Below are positions 42,860 through 52,072 of a stretch of 64,000 bases of DNA, in pieces. Under the pieces are notes generated by a model, which saw only the letters and a list, made by a program, of their open reading frames with translations, made no database searches and was not told the origin of the DNA. This DNA is from an uncultured Bacteroidales bacterium. GTDB lineage: Bacteria; Bacteroidota; Bacteroidia; Bacteroidales; Muribaculaceae. The position numbers were made by a program, and so were the translations under genes. The DNA lies in NCBI GenBank assembly GCA_900542185.1, contig UQMZ01000017.1, forward strand, positions 1 through 64,000. The letters run 5' to 3'. The first letter of the stretch is position 1, and the number at the start of each line of letters is the position of its first letter.

Positions 42860-42892
42860 TCAAACCTTTAAAAATCTAAAATCAGACCTCTC
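42860..42892. promoter_or_regulatory. Candidate HTCS operator, copy 2
   Basis: 33 bp aligned to 36423-36455 (24 identical, no gaps). It ends 16 bases before the -7 box, 21 bp closer than copy 1, which is two helical turns. Confidence 0.6.
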
Positions 42893-42908
42893 CCGGCATA
42901 TCCCGTCC

Positions 42909-42916
42909 TAATTTTG
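42909..42916 (+). promoter_or_regulatory. -7 box of PUL operon 2
   Basis: TAATTTTG, 22 bases before the ATG at 42939; no -33 element, as at operon 1. Confidence 0.65.
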
Positions 42917-42938
42917 CGGTGTAAGTCAATCTAATGTC

Positions 42939-44087
42939 ATGAATACAAGACTATCCATATCATTGCTTATCTTAGCCGCGACAGTGGCGCCCCTTCGGGC
43001 TGCCGACATCCGGGAGGCTTCCGGCATTGACGGCTGTCCGATCAAAACGATAGTAGAGAAATGCTATCCGCAGAATCTATACATCGGCATAGCGACGCAG
43101 CATAAGCTGCTTGATTCCCTTTCGGGAGAAATCGCCGACCGTGAATTCGGATACATCACGCCGGCCAACGATTTCAAGCAAAGCTATATCCACCCGGCTC
43201 CGGGCAAATGGCAGTGGAAACGCTCAGACGAATTCCTGTCGCATTGTTCGGCCAACGGCCAGATGATGAGGGTACATGGACCCATAAGTCCGCAATGCTC
43301 TGCATGGGTGCGCGATGACGACCGCACCAATCAGGAACTTGACGCCATGCTGGACGAGTATTTCATAGCCTTGTGCCGGCACATCGACCGTCAGCCCTCA
43401 GTCAAGTGGATGGACGTGGTGAACGAGACCGTGTGCAAGAACCGTATCAATTGCAAGAAATACGGCACATACGAACCGGGCGACTGGTTCGGCCCGCGTC
43501 AGGGCGACAATCTCTGGGAGAATCCCTGGCTTGCATTAGGATATGACAGCTACAAGGGTAACAATTTCCCCACCTACATAAGAAGGGCTTTCGAGATTTC
43601 AAATAAATACGCCCCAAATGTGAAACAGATCATAAACCAGCACGGCGACTTCAACGCCGTGGAATGGGATAAGATAAAGTCACTGGTGGAATACCTGCGT
43701 TCGCGCGGTCTCCGTGTGGACGGTCTGGGCTGGCAGGCTCATATCAACACCGGCTGGGAAAAGACTGAAAACCGACTTCGGGACCTGGACTCATTCATCA
43801 CCTGGTGCCATGCCAACGGCCTGGAGTTCCACATCACCGAGATGAACGTATGGATCAACCGGGGAGACACCGAGACTGACCAGGCGGCCACGTTCAAGGC
43901 CGTGTTCGACACTGTGATTCCGCATTGCGCCCAGGGACCGACAGCCATCTGCTTCTGGAATGTCAGGGACGAAGACACCGACAAGGCTGTCCGCCAAGGC
44001 ACGCTGTGGCGCAACGACGGCACTCCCCGACCCGCATACTTCGCGCTTCGCGAATCGCTTGCCAAAAACGCCCTGACACGATTCTAA
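42939..44087 (+). CDS. GH10-family glycoside hydrolase (endo-xylanase-like)
   Basis: 382 residues, signal peptide ending near LRAA. GH10 hallmarks: the strand with VHGPISPQCSAWV where xylanases have RGHTLVWHxQxP, acid/base E163 (DVVNETVC) and nucleophile E301 (FHITEMNVW), plus VDGLGWQAHINT. The opening PQNLYIGIATQHKLLD and FGYITPANDFKQSYIHPAPGKWQW correspond to the GH10 NxMKWxxxxPxxGxFxF region. The altered VHG and PANDF positions suggest a substrate other than plain xylan. First gene of operon 2, directly upstream of susC, so it belongs to the glycan-uptake core. Confidence 0.85.
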   Translation: MNTRLSISLLILAATVAPLRAADIREASGIDGCPIKTIVEKCYPQNLYIGIATQHKLLDSLSGEIADREFGYITPANDFKQSYIHPAPGKWQWKRSDEFLSHCSANGQMMRVHGPISPQCSAWVRDDDRTNQELDAMLDEYFIALCRHIDRQPSVKWMDVVNETVCKNRINCKKYGTYEPGDWFGPRQGDNLWENPWLALGYDSYKGNNFPTYIRRAFEISNKYAPNVKQIINQHGDFNAVEWDKIKSLVEYLRSRGLRVDGLGWQAHINTGWEKTENRLRDLDSFITWCHANGLEFHITEMNVWINRGDTETDQAATFKAVFDTVIPHCAQGPTAICFWNVRDEDTDKAVRQGTLWRNDGTPRPAYFALRESLAKNALTRF

Positions 44088-44120
44088 CAACGCCATTATA
44101 AAAATCTAAATACTTTTTCA

Positions 44121-47100
44121 ATGAGAAATCTAACCAAAGCATTGTTGCTGTCTATTCTCGCCGGAGTGCCGTTGAGCGCCCGGGCTGTAATCGTGACCGG
44201 CACAATAGTCGATGAGCATAAAGAACCGGTCATCGGCGCCACCGTAAAACTGAAAGGCAACCCTAAATTGGGCATCGCCACCGATCTGGACGGTAAATTC
44301 TCGCTCGATATTCCCGAAAAGGACCTGAAGGACGGGACACTCGTCATATCCTACATAGGCTACGATACGCGCCGCGTGGCATTGAACGGCAGAACCATCA
44401 TTACCACCGACCTCGTTCCGCAGGCCAACGAATTGAACGAAGTAGTGGTCGTGGGCTACGGTTCCATGAGGAAAAGCGACCTGACCGGTTCCTTATCGTC
44501 GGTCAAGACATCTGAAACGGAGGCAGCGTCGGCCACATCGTTCGACAAACTGCTGCAAGGTAAGGCCGCCGGCGTATACGTGACCACCGGCAGCGCCGCC
44601 CCGGGTGGCTCCGCCTCCGTCAAGATCCGAGGCACAGGCTCGCTGCGCGGCGACAACTCGCCGCTGTATGTCATAGACGGCAACATCATCAGCGACATGG
44701 GCGACACCGCTGACCCTATGGGTGCCGGCCAGAATAGCGGAAACTCCCGCAAACAGGAGCAGGATCCGCTTGCCTCCATCAACCCACAGGACATCGAGTC
44801 CATCGAGGTGCTGAAGGATGCATCGGCAACCGCCATCTATGGCTCGCAAGGTGCTAACGGAGTCGTGCTCATCACTACCAAACGCGGCAAATCCGCTAAG
44901 CCCAGCATCACGCTCAGCGCCACCGTAACAATGTCCAGACTGGCCAAGGAAATACCGATGCTCGACTTCGACGGCTACATGGCTTTCCGCAACGCTCCGG
45001 AGTTCATCAACGGCAATGAGCCGGCCTCGACGGAAGGCCTAATACCCGTCAATTGGCAGCGCAAGGCCACTCGTCTGGCCGTATCACAGAATTACCGCGC
45101 AAGCGTGAGCGGGAAAAGCAACAAGACCGGTTATTTCCTCGCTCTGGGATACGCCGACCAGCAGGGTGTGATTCGCAAGACCGGCGTGGACAAATATGAC
45201 ATCCGACTGAACCTGGACCAGGAACTGAATAATGTCCTTTCACTGCAATCGCGCTCATTCTTCAGCCATGTGGGAACCACGATGACGTCCGGAACCGACA
45301 AGCTGGCCAACACCCGCACCAGCATCGTGCGTCAGATGATATCCTACAAGCCATATATCAACCTGTCGCAGACCGGCGAGGAATATACGGAATATGACGA
45401 GAACATCACCTCGCCCGAAGTATGGTTCACGGACTATGACGACGACAGCCGCGAGGACCTGTTCAACACATCGCTGACGCTGGATTACAAACCGTTGAAA
45501 TGGCTTACGCTCCGTGCCAAGGGTGGCGTGGTGTACAAGCACAAGTCGCGCGCCATGTGGTATGGCAAACAGACCTTCAACGGCGCCCAGGCCAACGGCA
45601 AGGCCGGTCTGGCCGAAATGACCACCAACTTTTTCAATGCCGAACTGATGGCCATGTTCAACCATAAATTCAACAGGAAGCACTCCATCAACGGCACCTT
45701 GGGTATCGTATACGACAACAAGCAGGTGAAGCAGACGGGCATCACCGGCGAGGACTTCTTCTCCGAAGACCTCCGGGCCGACGGCATATCGCAGGCCGCC
45801 AAGCAGTATCCCTTCAAGCTGGTCAAGACCGGCCAGCAGCTATTCTCGGTATTGGCACGCGCCGTCTATAACTTCGACGACCGCTATCTGCTCACAGCTA
45901 CGTTCCGCGCCGACGGCTCGAGCAAGTTCGACAGGCACAACCGTTTCTCCTACTTCCCGTCGTTTGCCGCCGCATGGCGTATGAACAAGGAGAAGTGGAT
46001 GGACGACATCGACTGGCTGTCCAACCTGAAGATTCGCGCAGGCTGGGGCCGAGTGGGCAACCAGGCCATCTCCCCCTATCAGACACTTGCCAGCTACAAC
46101 AACGTGACCGGGGTGAACGGCGACGGCCAGCAGAATCCCGGTATCGTTCCCTCGCGAATTCCCAACCCCAACCTGAAATGGGAGACGTCCGAACAGTTCA
46201 ACGTCGGCGTCGACTTCGGCGCATTCAACCAGCGCCTGAGTTTCACAATCGACGCCTACATCAAGAACACCAGGGACCTGCTGCAGGAAATAGCCACACC
46301 TTACGCCTCCGGGTATACCACTATGTATGTCAACAATGGCAAAATCATGAATAAGGGTCTCGAACTGACCGTGGAGGGCATACCCTACACCAACCGCGAC
46401 TGGGACGTCAATATCGGCGCCAACATGGCCTTCACAGCCAATAAGATCAAGTCTCTTGGCATGGCTCCATCCGATTTCGGAATGCTGCACGGCGAAGTAG
46501 GGTACTGGGGCCAGAACGTGGGCAACAACAACTTCACCAAGTTCCCGGCCAACGTGTTCCTCGTGAACCATTCCATCGGACTCTTCATGGGTTACGAGAC
46601 CAACGGCATCCTCCAGCAGTCCACGTACGACAGCCCCGAATATCAGGCCAATCCTCTGGTGATGAGCGGCACCCAGCTGCAGCCCGGCGACATACTGTAT
46701 GTGGACCAGAACGGCGACGGCGTGATCGACGACAAGGACCGCGTGATCTTAGGCAATCCTAATCCCGACTTCACATACGCCCTGAACGCCTCGGTGCGTT
46801 ACCGCAACTTCACGCTCGGACTGGTGTTCAACGGTGTTGTCGGCAACGAGATAATCAACGCCAACCTTATTGACGAAACCGATGTAAAGAACGCCAACAA
46901 CAATGTCCGCGCCGACGCCTTCTATGAGGCATGGCGTGCCGACTCTCCCTCCAATGCCTATCCCCGCTTAGGCTATCAGCCCAAAGGCGTACTGTCGGAC
47001 AGACTCGTCGAGAACGGATCGTACCTGCGTCTGGCTCAACTCAGCCTCGACTATCGTCTTGGCTTCAAGAAGTCGAAATACATCAAGAGCCTGACGTTCA

Positions 47101-47255
47101 ATTTCACGGCTGCAAACCTATTCACCATTACCTCCTACAGCGGTTATGACCCCGACGTGAACACATTCTCCAACGACTCCGACCGCCTGGGCGTGGACCT
47201 TACATCCTATCCCAGCGCACGTAACTTCACCTTCGGAATCATCGCCAACTTCTAA
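44121..47255 (+). CDS. SusC/RagA-type TonB-dependent outer-membrane transporter
   Basis: 1044 residues. Signal peptide ending at ARA, CarboxypepD_reg-like domain (VTGTIVDEHKEPVIGATVKLKG, residues ~25-105), TonB box/plug start (ELNEVVVVGYGSMRKSDLTGSLSSV), plug domain (TRGTG-like VKIRGTGSLRGDNSPLYVIDGNI, IESIEVLKDASATAIYGSQGANGVVLITTK), then a 22-strand barrel ending ...NFTFGIIANF. It imports oligosaccharides with its SusD partner encoded 15 bases downstream. It starts 33 bases after the GH10 gene. Confidence 0.97.
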   Translation: MRNLTKALLLSILAGVPLSARAVIVTGTIVDEHKEPVIGATVKLKGNPKLGIATDLDGKFSLDIPEKDLKDGTLVISYIGYDTRRVALNGRTIITTDLVPQANELNEVVVVGYGSMRKSDLTGSLSSVKTSETEAASATSFDKLLQGKAAGVYVTTGSAAPGGSASVKIRGTGSLRGDNSPLYVIDGNIISDMGDTADPMGAGQNSGNSRKQEQDPLASINPQDIESIEVLKDASATAIYGSQGANGVVLITTKRGKSAKPSITLSATVTMSRLAKEIPMLDFDGYMAFRNAPEFINGNEPASTEGLIPVNWQRKATRLAVSQNYRASVSGKSNKTGYFLALGYADQQGVIRKTGVDKYDIRLNLDQELNNVLSLQSRSFFSHVGTTMTSGTDKLANTRTSIVRQMISYKPYINLSQTGEEYTEYDENITSPEVWFTDYDDDSREDLFNTSLTLDYKPLKWLTLRAKGGVVYKHKSRAMWYGKQTFNGAQANGKAGLAEMTTNFFNAELMAMFNHKFNRKHSINGTLGIVYDNKQVKQTGITGEDFFSEDLRADGISQAAKQYPFKLVKTGQQLFSVLARAVYNFDDRYLLTATFRADGSSKFDRHNRFSYFPSFAAAWRMNKEKWMDDIDWLSNLKIRAGWGRVGNQAISPYQTLASYNNVTGVNGDGQQNPGIVPSRIPNPNLKWETSEQFNVGVDFGAFNQRLSFTIDAYIKNTRDLLQEIATPYASGYTTMYVNNGKIMNKGLELTVEGIPYTNRDWDVNIGANMAFTANKIKSLGMAPSDFGMLHGEVGYWGQNVGNNNFTKFPANVFLVNHSIGLFMGYETNGILQQSTYDSPEYQANPLVMSGTQLQPGDILYVDQNGDGVIDDKDRVILGNPNPDFTYALNASVRYRNFTLGLVFNGVVGNEIINANLIDETDVKNANNNVRADAFYEAWRADSPSNAYPRLGYQPKGVLSDRLVENGSYLRLAQLSLDYRLGFKKSKYIKSLTFNFTAANLFTITSYSGYDPDVNTFSNDSDRLGVDLTSYPSARNFTFGIIANF

Positions 47256-47270
47256 TTAAACAGACCTAAA

Positions 47271-48917
47271 ATGAAACTATTAAAATATATATTACCGGTC
47301 ATTGCCGGAGTGGCAATGGTGTCGTGCGAGGATTTCCTGGAGGAAAAGCCCTCGACGCAACTCGAATCGGAAGGCATCTACAACTCGGCCGGATCGGCCA
47401 ACGCGGCCCTGGCGGGAATGTATGCCAAGCTGTCCGACTACAATTATGTGGGATTTAACTATTACCACGTGGTCAGCACCACGTCGGGCGTGGGAGTGAG
47501 TATCAAGGCCAACGACGTGAACCTGACCTCGATGAGCATCCTGCCGTCGAACGTGAACGTCACCAACATGTACATCGGCATGTATGAGGTGGTCAACGTG
47601 GCCAACGACATCGTGGCCGGCATGGAGCACAGCGAGATAGCCAATGTCAAGGAACGCGACCGCATTCACGGGGAGGCCCGCTTTGTCAGGGCACTCACCT
47701 ATTTCAATCTTGTGCGCCTGTTCGGCAAGGTTTCTCTCATCACGAAGCCTGTGACAGATTATTCCGAGGCACAGAAACCCCGTGCGGAGATATCCGAAGT
47801 ATACGACCAGATCGTGACCGACCTCAAGGAGGCGTTCCGCCTCATGGCCGAGCCGGGCGAGCAGGTGCCGGGCTTTCCGCACCGCTACGCGGCCGAGGCT
47901 CTTCTGTCCAAGGTATATCTTACAATGGCCGGCAACGACGAATCTTCCAAGTACTGGAAGGCGGCTTACGACGCCGCCCTGGACGTGTACGACAACGGCG
48001 GATACTCGCTGGTGCGCCCCTACGCCGACCTGTTCGGAAGCCCGCACAAGAACAACGCCGAATCCATTTTCGAAGTGCAGTATTCATCGTCGGTCAATTC
48101 GGGACGAATGACTGAAACAACCTTCCCCTCGGGCTATCCTCTGATGAGCAACATCACCACCGAGGGCAAAAGCTGGGGCAAGACACGTCCTTCGCAGCAC
48201 ATGTTCGGGATGTTCGATGCCGACGATCCCCGCAGGGACGCAAGTTTCGCATTCGGCAAGTATGAGAACATATTCGAAACCAACGCCAAGAAGAAGGAAG
48301 TAATGCTTTTCCCCACCAGGAAAAAGGAAGGCAACAAGGCAGGTCTGGCCTACAAACAGGGCGATTCGGAATATCCGGCATGGAAGAAGTATTACGACCC
48401 CCTGATGACGGCCTCGGCCACCAACGCCAACTTCGTGTTCATGCGTTACTCCGACGTGCTTCTGATACTGGCTGAATCCGCCAACGAACTGAACCTGCCC
48501 GACGCCGCCAAATACCTGCGGATGGTGCTTGACCGTGCACGCGACGCCAACGGCAACGGCGCTATCGATTCCGATGAAATCTATCCGCTCGACCTCACTC
48601 CCGCCGAGACTTCGGACAAGGCCGCTTTCCGGGAGCGTGTCATGACCGAACGCCTCAGGGAGTTTACCGGCGAGTGCGACGAATGGTACACCGTGCGCCG
48701 TCGCGGCACCGAATATCTCAAGAAGATAATGGAACAGCACAACGCATTTATCGACAATTGGTATGCGTCGCAGAACATCACCACGCTGCCCAAGTTCGTC
48801 TACAAGTACGACACTTCGGACCAGAACGTGCGCAAAAACATGCTGATGCCGTTCCCGACCGACGAGATCAACCGCAACGAGGCTATAAGCCAGAGCGACC
48901 AGAATTTCGGATACTAA
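47271..48917 (+). CDS. SusD/RagB-type surface glycan-binding lipoprotein
   Basis: 548 residues. Lipobox VAMVSC, then EDFLEEKPSTQLESEGIY, the standard SusD opening. Helical TPR-like scaffold, with ERDRIHGEARFVRALTYFNLVRLFG and a C-terminal region ending EINRNEAISQSDQNFGY, as in most SusD proteins. It caps the SusC encoded upstream and binds the glycan at the cell surface. Sulfatase 4 starts 16 bases after its stop. Confidence 0.97.
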   Translation: MKLLKYILPVIAGVAMVSCEDFLEEKPSTQLESEGIYNSAGSANAALAGMYAKLSDYNYVGFNYYHVVSTTSGVGVSIKANDVNLTSMSILPSNVNVTNMYIGMYEVVNVANDIVAGMEHSEIANVKERDRIHGEARFVRALTYFNLVRLFGKVSLITKPVTDYSEAQKPRAEISEVYDQIVTDLKEAFRLMAEPGEQVPGFPHRYAAEALLSKVYLTMAGNDESSKYWKAAYDAALDVYDNGGYSLVRPYADLFGSPHKNNAESIFEVQYSSSVNSGRMTETTFPSGYPLMSNITTEGKSWGKTRPSQHMFGMFDADDPRRDASFAFGKYENIFETNAKKKEVMLFPTRKKEGNKAGLAYKQGDSEYPAWKKYYDPLMTASATNANFVFMRYSDVLLILAESANELNLPDAAKYLRMVLDRARDANGNGAIDSDEIYPLDLTPAETSDKAAFRERVMTERLREFTGECDEWYTVRRRGTEYLKKIMEQHNAFIDNWYASQNITTLPKFVYKYDTSDQNVRKNMLMPFPTDEINRNEAISQSDQNFGY

Positions 48918-48933
48918 ACAAGCATGAATTAAA

Positions 48934-50481
48934 ATGAAAACCGATTTTATAAAGTATCTCCTCCCCTCCCTGATGTTGGGAGGGGGTACGTTCCAAACCG
49001 TCGCGGCGGATTCGAAGGCCAAACCGTCCGGACAGAAAAACGTGCTGTTTCTGATAATGGATGACCTGCGGCCGGAACTGAACTGCTACGGGGCACACTA
49101 TATGAAGACGCCGAACATCGACCGCCTCGCGCGTCAGGGCGTGATGTTCGAGAACGCCTACTGTAACGTTCCGGTCTCCGGTGCCTCGCGAGCCTCCATA
49201 TTCTCCGGACTGCGTCCCGCCATCAACCGCTTCTGGGACGTCAATTCGGTGATAGACATCGAGGCTCCGGGTACGGTAACGTTGCCTCAGTATTTCCGCG
49301 AAAACGGCTACACCACCGTGTCGAACAGCAAGGTGTTCCACGGCGAGAACGACGCCAGGGAACGGTCGTGGGACGAGGTATGGAAGCCCAAGCTGAAGTC
49401 GTCGACATGGCGCGACTACTTAGGCGACGAGAACCTTTCGGTCGAAAGAATCAAGGGAGGCCCGGCAGCCTACGAGTGCATCGACGTGGCAGACAACGAA
49501 TACTCCGACGGCAAGACCGCCGACAAGGCGATAGCCGACCTGCAGCGCCTCAAGGCCGACGGGAAGCCATTCTTCCTGGCCGTCGGCATCCTGAAACCGC
49601 ACCTCCCCTTCAACGCCCCGAAGAAATACTGGGATATGTACGACCGGTCGAAGATATCCCTGCCGGAAACGTTTGAATTCGACCGCACCGGATTTCCCGA
49701 CAAGGCTTTCCACAACTATAACGAGATCCGCTATTACCGCGACATCCCCTCCAAGAGCGACATCCCCGCTGAAGAGGCCATCGATCTGATTCACGGTTAC
49801 AGGGCGTGCGTCAGCTATGCCGACGCTCAGGTCGGCCGGATTCTGGACGAGCTTGACCGCCTCGGATTGGACAAGAACACGATCGTAGTGCTGGTGGGCG
49901 ACCACGGATGGAGTCTGGGCGACCACAGCCAGTGGTGCAAGCATTCCAACTTCAACATCGTGACCAACGCCCCGCTGATAATCCGCGTGCCCGACAACAA
50001 GAAGAAAAGACCGGAAGCCAAGGTTGTGGAATTCGTGGATCTCTACCCAACGCTCTGTGACCTGGCCGGACTTCCCGTTCCGGCACACACCGAGGGCGAC
50101 AGCATGAAGAAGCTGCTCGGCGGCAACGACAAGGACTGGAAAAACTGCGCCATCGTGAAATGGCACAACGGCGTATCGTACTTTGACCGTAGCTACGGCT
50201 ACACCGAATGGATCGACCGTCAGGGTAACGTGACCGACCGGATGTTGTTCACATACCGCAACGACCCGCTGGAGACCGTCAATCTTGCCGATGATCCGGC
50301 GTACGCTTCCACTGTGGAGAAACTGCATAAGGAGATCCTGGACCGCCGTGGCGCCAACTTCATGGTCGAGACCCCCAAGGTGGTGAAGAAGCCCAAGAAG
50401 CGCAACGGTGCCAACAATGGCAACGGAAACCGCAACAACAACAGCAAGAACAACAACAACAACAACAATAACAATGCATAA
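48934..50481 (+). CDS. Sulfatase 4, serine-type, iduronate-2-sulfatase-like
   Basis: 515 residues. Signal region SLMLGGGTFQTVAA; metal site LIMDDLRPELNCYG; motif S82-G-A-S-R86 (SGASRASIFSG), again Ala in place of Pro; VTLPQYFRENGYTTVSNSKVFH; and LVGDHGWSLGDHSQW. It is close in pattern to sulfatase 1 and to S1_7-type enzymes. The C-terminus is a striking Asn/Lys/Gly low-complexity tail of about 30 residues, encoded by AAC/AAT repeats. The last 8 bases overlap the start of sulfatase 5. Confidence 0.93.
   Translation: MKTDFIKYLLPSLMLGGGTFQTVAADSKAKPSGQKNVLFLIMDDLRPELNCYGAHYMKTPNIDRLARQGVMFENAYCNVPVSGASRASIFSGLRPAINRFWDVNSVIDIEAPGTVTLPQYFRENGYTTVSNSKVFHGENDARERSWDEVWKPKLKSSTWRDYLGDENLSVERIKGGPAAYECIDVADNEYSDGKTADKAIADLQRLKADGKPFFLAVGILKPHLPFNAPKKYWDMYDRSKISLPETFEFDRTGFPDKAFHNYNEIRYYRDIPSKSDIPAEEAIDLIHGYRACVSYADAQVGRILDELDRLGLDKNTIVVLVGDHGWSLGDHSQWCKHSNFNIVTNAPLIIRVPDNKKKRPEAKVVEFVDLYPTLCDLAGLPVPAHTEGDSMKKLLGGNDKDWKNCAIVKWHNGVSYFDRSYGYTEWIDRQGNVTDRMLFTYRNDPLETVNLADDPAYASTVEKLHKEILDRRGANFMVETPKVVKKPKKRNGANNGNGNRNNNSKNNNNNNNNNA
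50440..50478 (+). repeat. AAC trinucleotide tract at the sulfatase 4 3' end
   Basis: Nearly uninterrupted AAC/AAT codons encode poly-Asn, running into the ATG (50474) of the next gene. Slippage here would change tail length in threes and alter the distance to the coupled start codon without shifting frame. Confidence 0.7.
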
Positions 50482-52072
50482 TAACAACATACTCCGTACC
50501 ATGGCGATAGGTCTGTGCACCACACTGACCATGGCCCCGGCGGGAGCCCGCGCACGCGAGGCGGCCAAGAAACCCAACGTGCTGTTTATCCTGGCCGACG
50601 ACCACGCGCGCACGGCCATCAGCGCCTACAACGGCATCAACGCCAAGCTGGCGCCCACCCCCAACATCGACAACATCGGCAAGAACGGCGCCGTGATGCG
50701 CAACATGCTGTGCACCAACTCCATTTCCGGTCCGAGCCGCGCATGTCTGCTGACCGGCAAGTACAGCACCTCGCACGGCTTCTATCAGAACGAGGGTGGC
50801 ATCGTGTTCAACGGCGACCAGATGCAGTACCAGAAGGTGCTGCACGACAACGGATATACCACGGCCCTGTTCGGCAAATGGCACCTATTCTCCGCCCCGC
50901 AGGGTTTCGACTACTACAAGATCCACGACAACCCCTCGCAACAGGGCACGTACCGGGACCCAATATACAGCACCAACGGCAAGAAAAAGCGTGAGAAAGG
51001 CTACGCCACACGCCTCACCACCGACTACGCCCTGGAGTGGCTCGACTCTCAGCGCGACACCGACAAGCCTTTCTGCTTGATGCTGCATTACAAGGCCCCG
51101 CACCGTCCCTGGGAACCCGATTCCTGTTATCTGCACCTGTTCGACGACGTGACGTTCCCCTATCCGGAGACATTCAACGACACATACGCCGGACGTGAGA
51201 ATACCATCGGCCAGTCGATGGCCACTATCGAAAACCACATGTCGCGCGGAGACCTCAAGCAGACCCCTCCCGAAGGACTGACCCAGAAGGAAAGGAACAA
51301 GTGGCTGTGGTGGGGCGGCTCGGGCAAGAACCAGTACTGGACACCCCGGGAATCGCTCAAGGGCCAGGAACTGAAGAACTGGAAGTTCCAGACCTATATC
51401 AAGAATTATCTGCGCGTGGTGCGCTCCGTCGACGACCAGGTGGGACGCGTGGTGAAGTATCTCAAGGACCATGACCTGTACGACAACACCATCATAATCT
51501 ATATGGGCGACCAGGGCTTCTTCCTGGGCGAACACGGTCTGTACGACAAGCGCTGGATGTATGAGGAGGCCCTGCAGATGCCCTGCCTCATCAGCTATCC
51601 CGACGGCATCAGGAAAGGTCAGAACATACAGAACATCACGCTTAACATAGACATCGCCCCGACCATCCTCGACCTGGCCGGCGTAAAGATACCCGCCGAC
51701 ATGGAGGGCGAAAGCATGAAGGGGCTGCTGTGCGGCGACAGGAAAGCAGCGAAAGACTGGCGTCAGACCGCCTACTACCAATACTTCGAGTATCCCAAGT
51801 GGCATAACGTGCAGCCCCACTACGGCATCCGCACCGACCGTTACAAGCTGATTCACTTCTATTTCAACATCGATGAATGGGAGTTCTACGACCTGGCCAA
51901 GGATCCGAACGAGATGAACAACGCCATCGACAGCCCGGAGTATAAGGAGACGATAGCCGATCTCAAGCATCAGTTAGCTGATCTGCAGGCGAAGTATCAC
52001 GATGACATTCCGCTGGACCAGCGCCGCGAGATGACCGAGAAGTATATGCTGAAATACGAAGATCAGGACTGA
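50474..52072 (+). CDS. Sulfatase 5, serine-type, N-acetylglucosamine-6-sulfatase-like
   Basis: 532 residues from ATG 50474; an upstream in-frame ATG at 50408 would only translate the AAC tract of the previous gene in another frame and is rejected. Signal sequence TMAIGLCTTLTMAPAGARA. Metal site LFILADDHARTAI; motif S85-G-P-S-R89 (SGPSRACLLTG); FGKWHLFSAPQGFDYY; MGDQGFFLGEHG. Its pattern is closest to the S1_11/S1_8-type GlcNAc-6-O-sulfatases. It overlaps sulfatase 4 by 8 bases, and its own TGA overlaps the GH3 ATG by 1 base. Confidence 0.92.
   Translation: MHNNNILRTMAIGLCTTLTMAPAGARAREAAKKPNVLFILADDHARTAISAYNGINAKLAPTPNIDNIGKNGAVMRNMLCTNSISGPSRACLLTGKYSTSHGFYQNEGGIVFNGDQMQYQKVLHDNGYTTALFGKWHLFSAPQGFDYYKIHDNPSQQGTYRDPIYSTNGKKKREKGYATRLTTDYALEWLDSQRDTDKPFCLMLHYKAPHRPWEPDSCYLHLFDDVTFPYPETFNDTYAGRENTIGQSMATIENHMSRGDLKQTPPEGLTQKERNKWLWWGGSGKNQYWTPRESLKGQELKNWKFQTYIKNYLRVVRSVDDQVGRVVKYLKDHDLYDNTIIIYMGDQGFFLGEHGLYDKRWMYEEALQMPCLISYPDGIRKGQNIQNITLNIDIAPTILDLAGVKIPADMEGESMKGLLCGDRKAAKDWRQTAYYQYFEYPKWHNVQPHYGIRTDRYKLIHFYFNIDEWEFYDLAKDPNEMNNAIDSPEYKETIADLKHQLADLQAKYHDDIPLDQRREMTEKYMLKYEDQD

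Noticed and set aside
50408..50473. N-terminal extension of sulfatase 5
   Set aside because: It would translate the AAC-repeat tail of sulfatase 4 in another frame (poly-Thr). The proper signal peptide starts at 50474.
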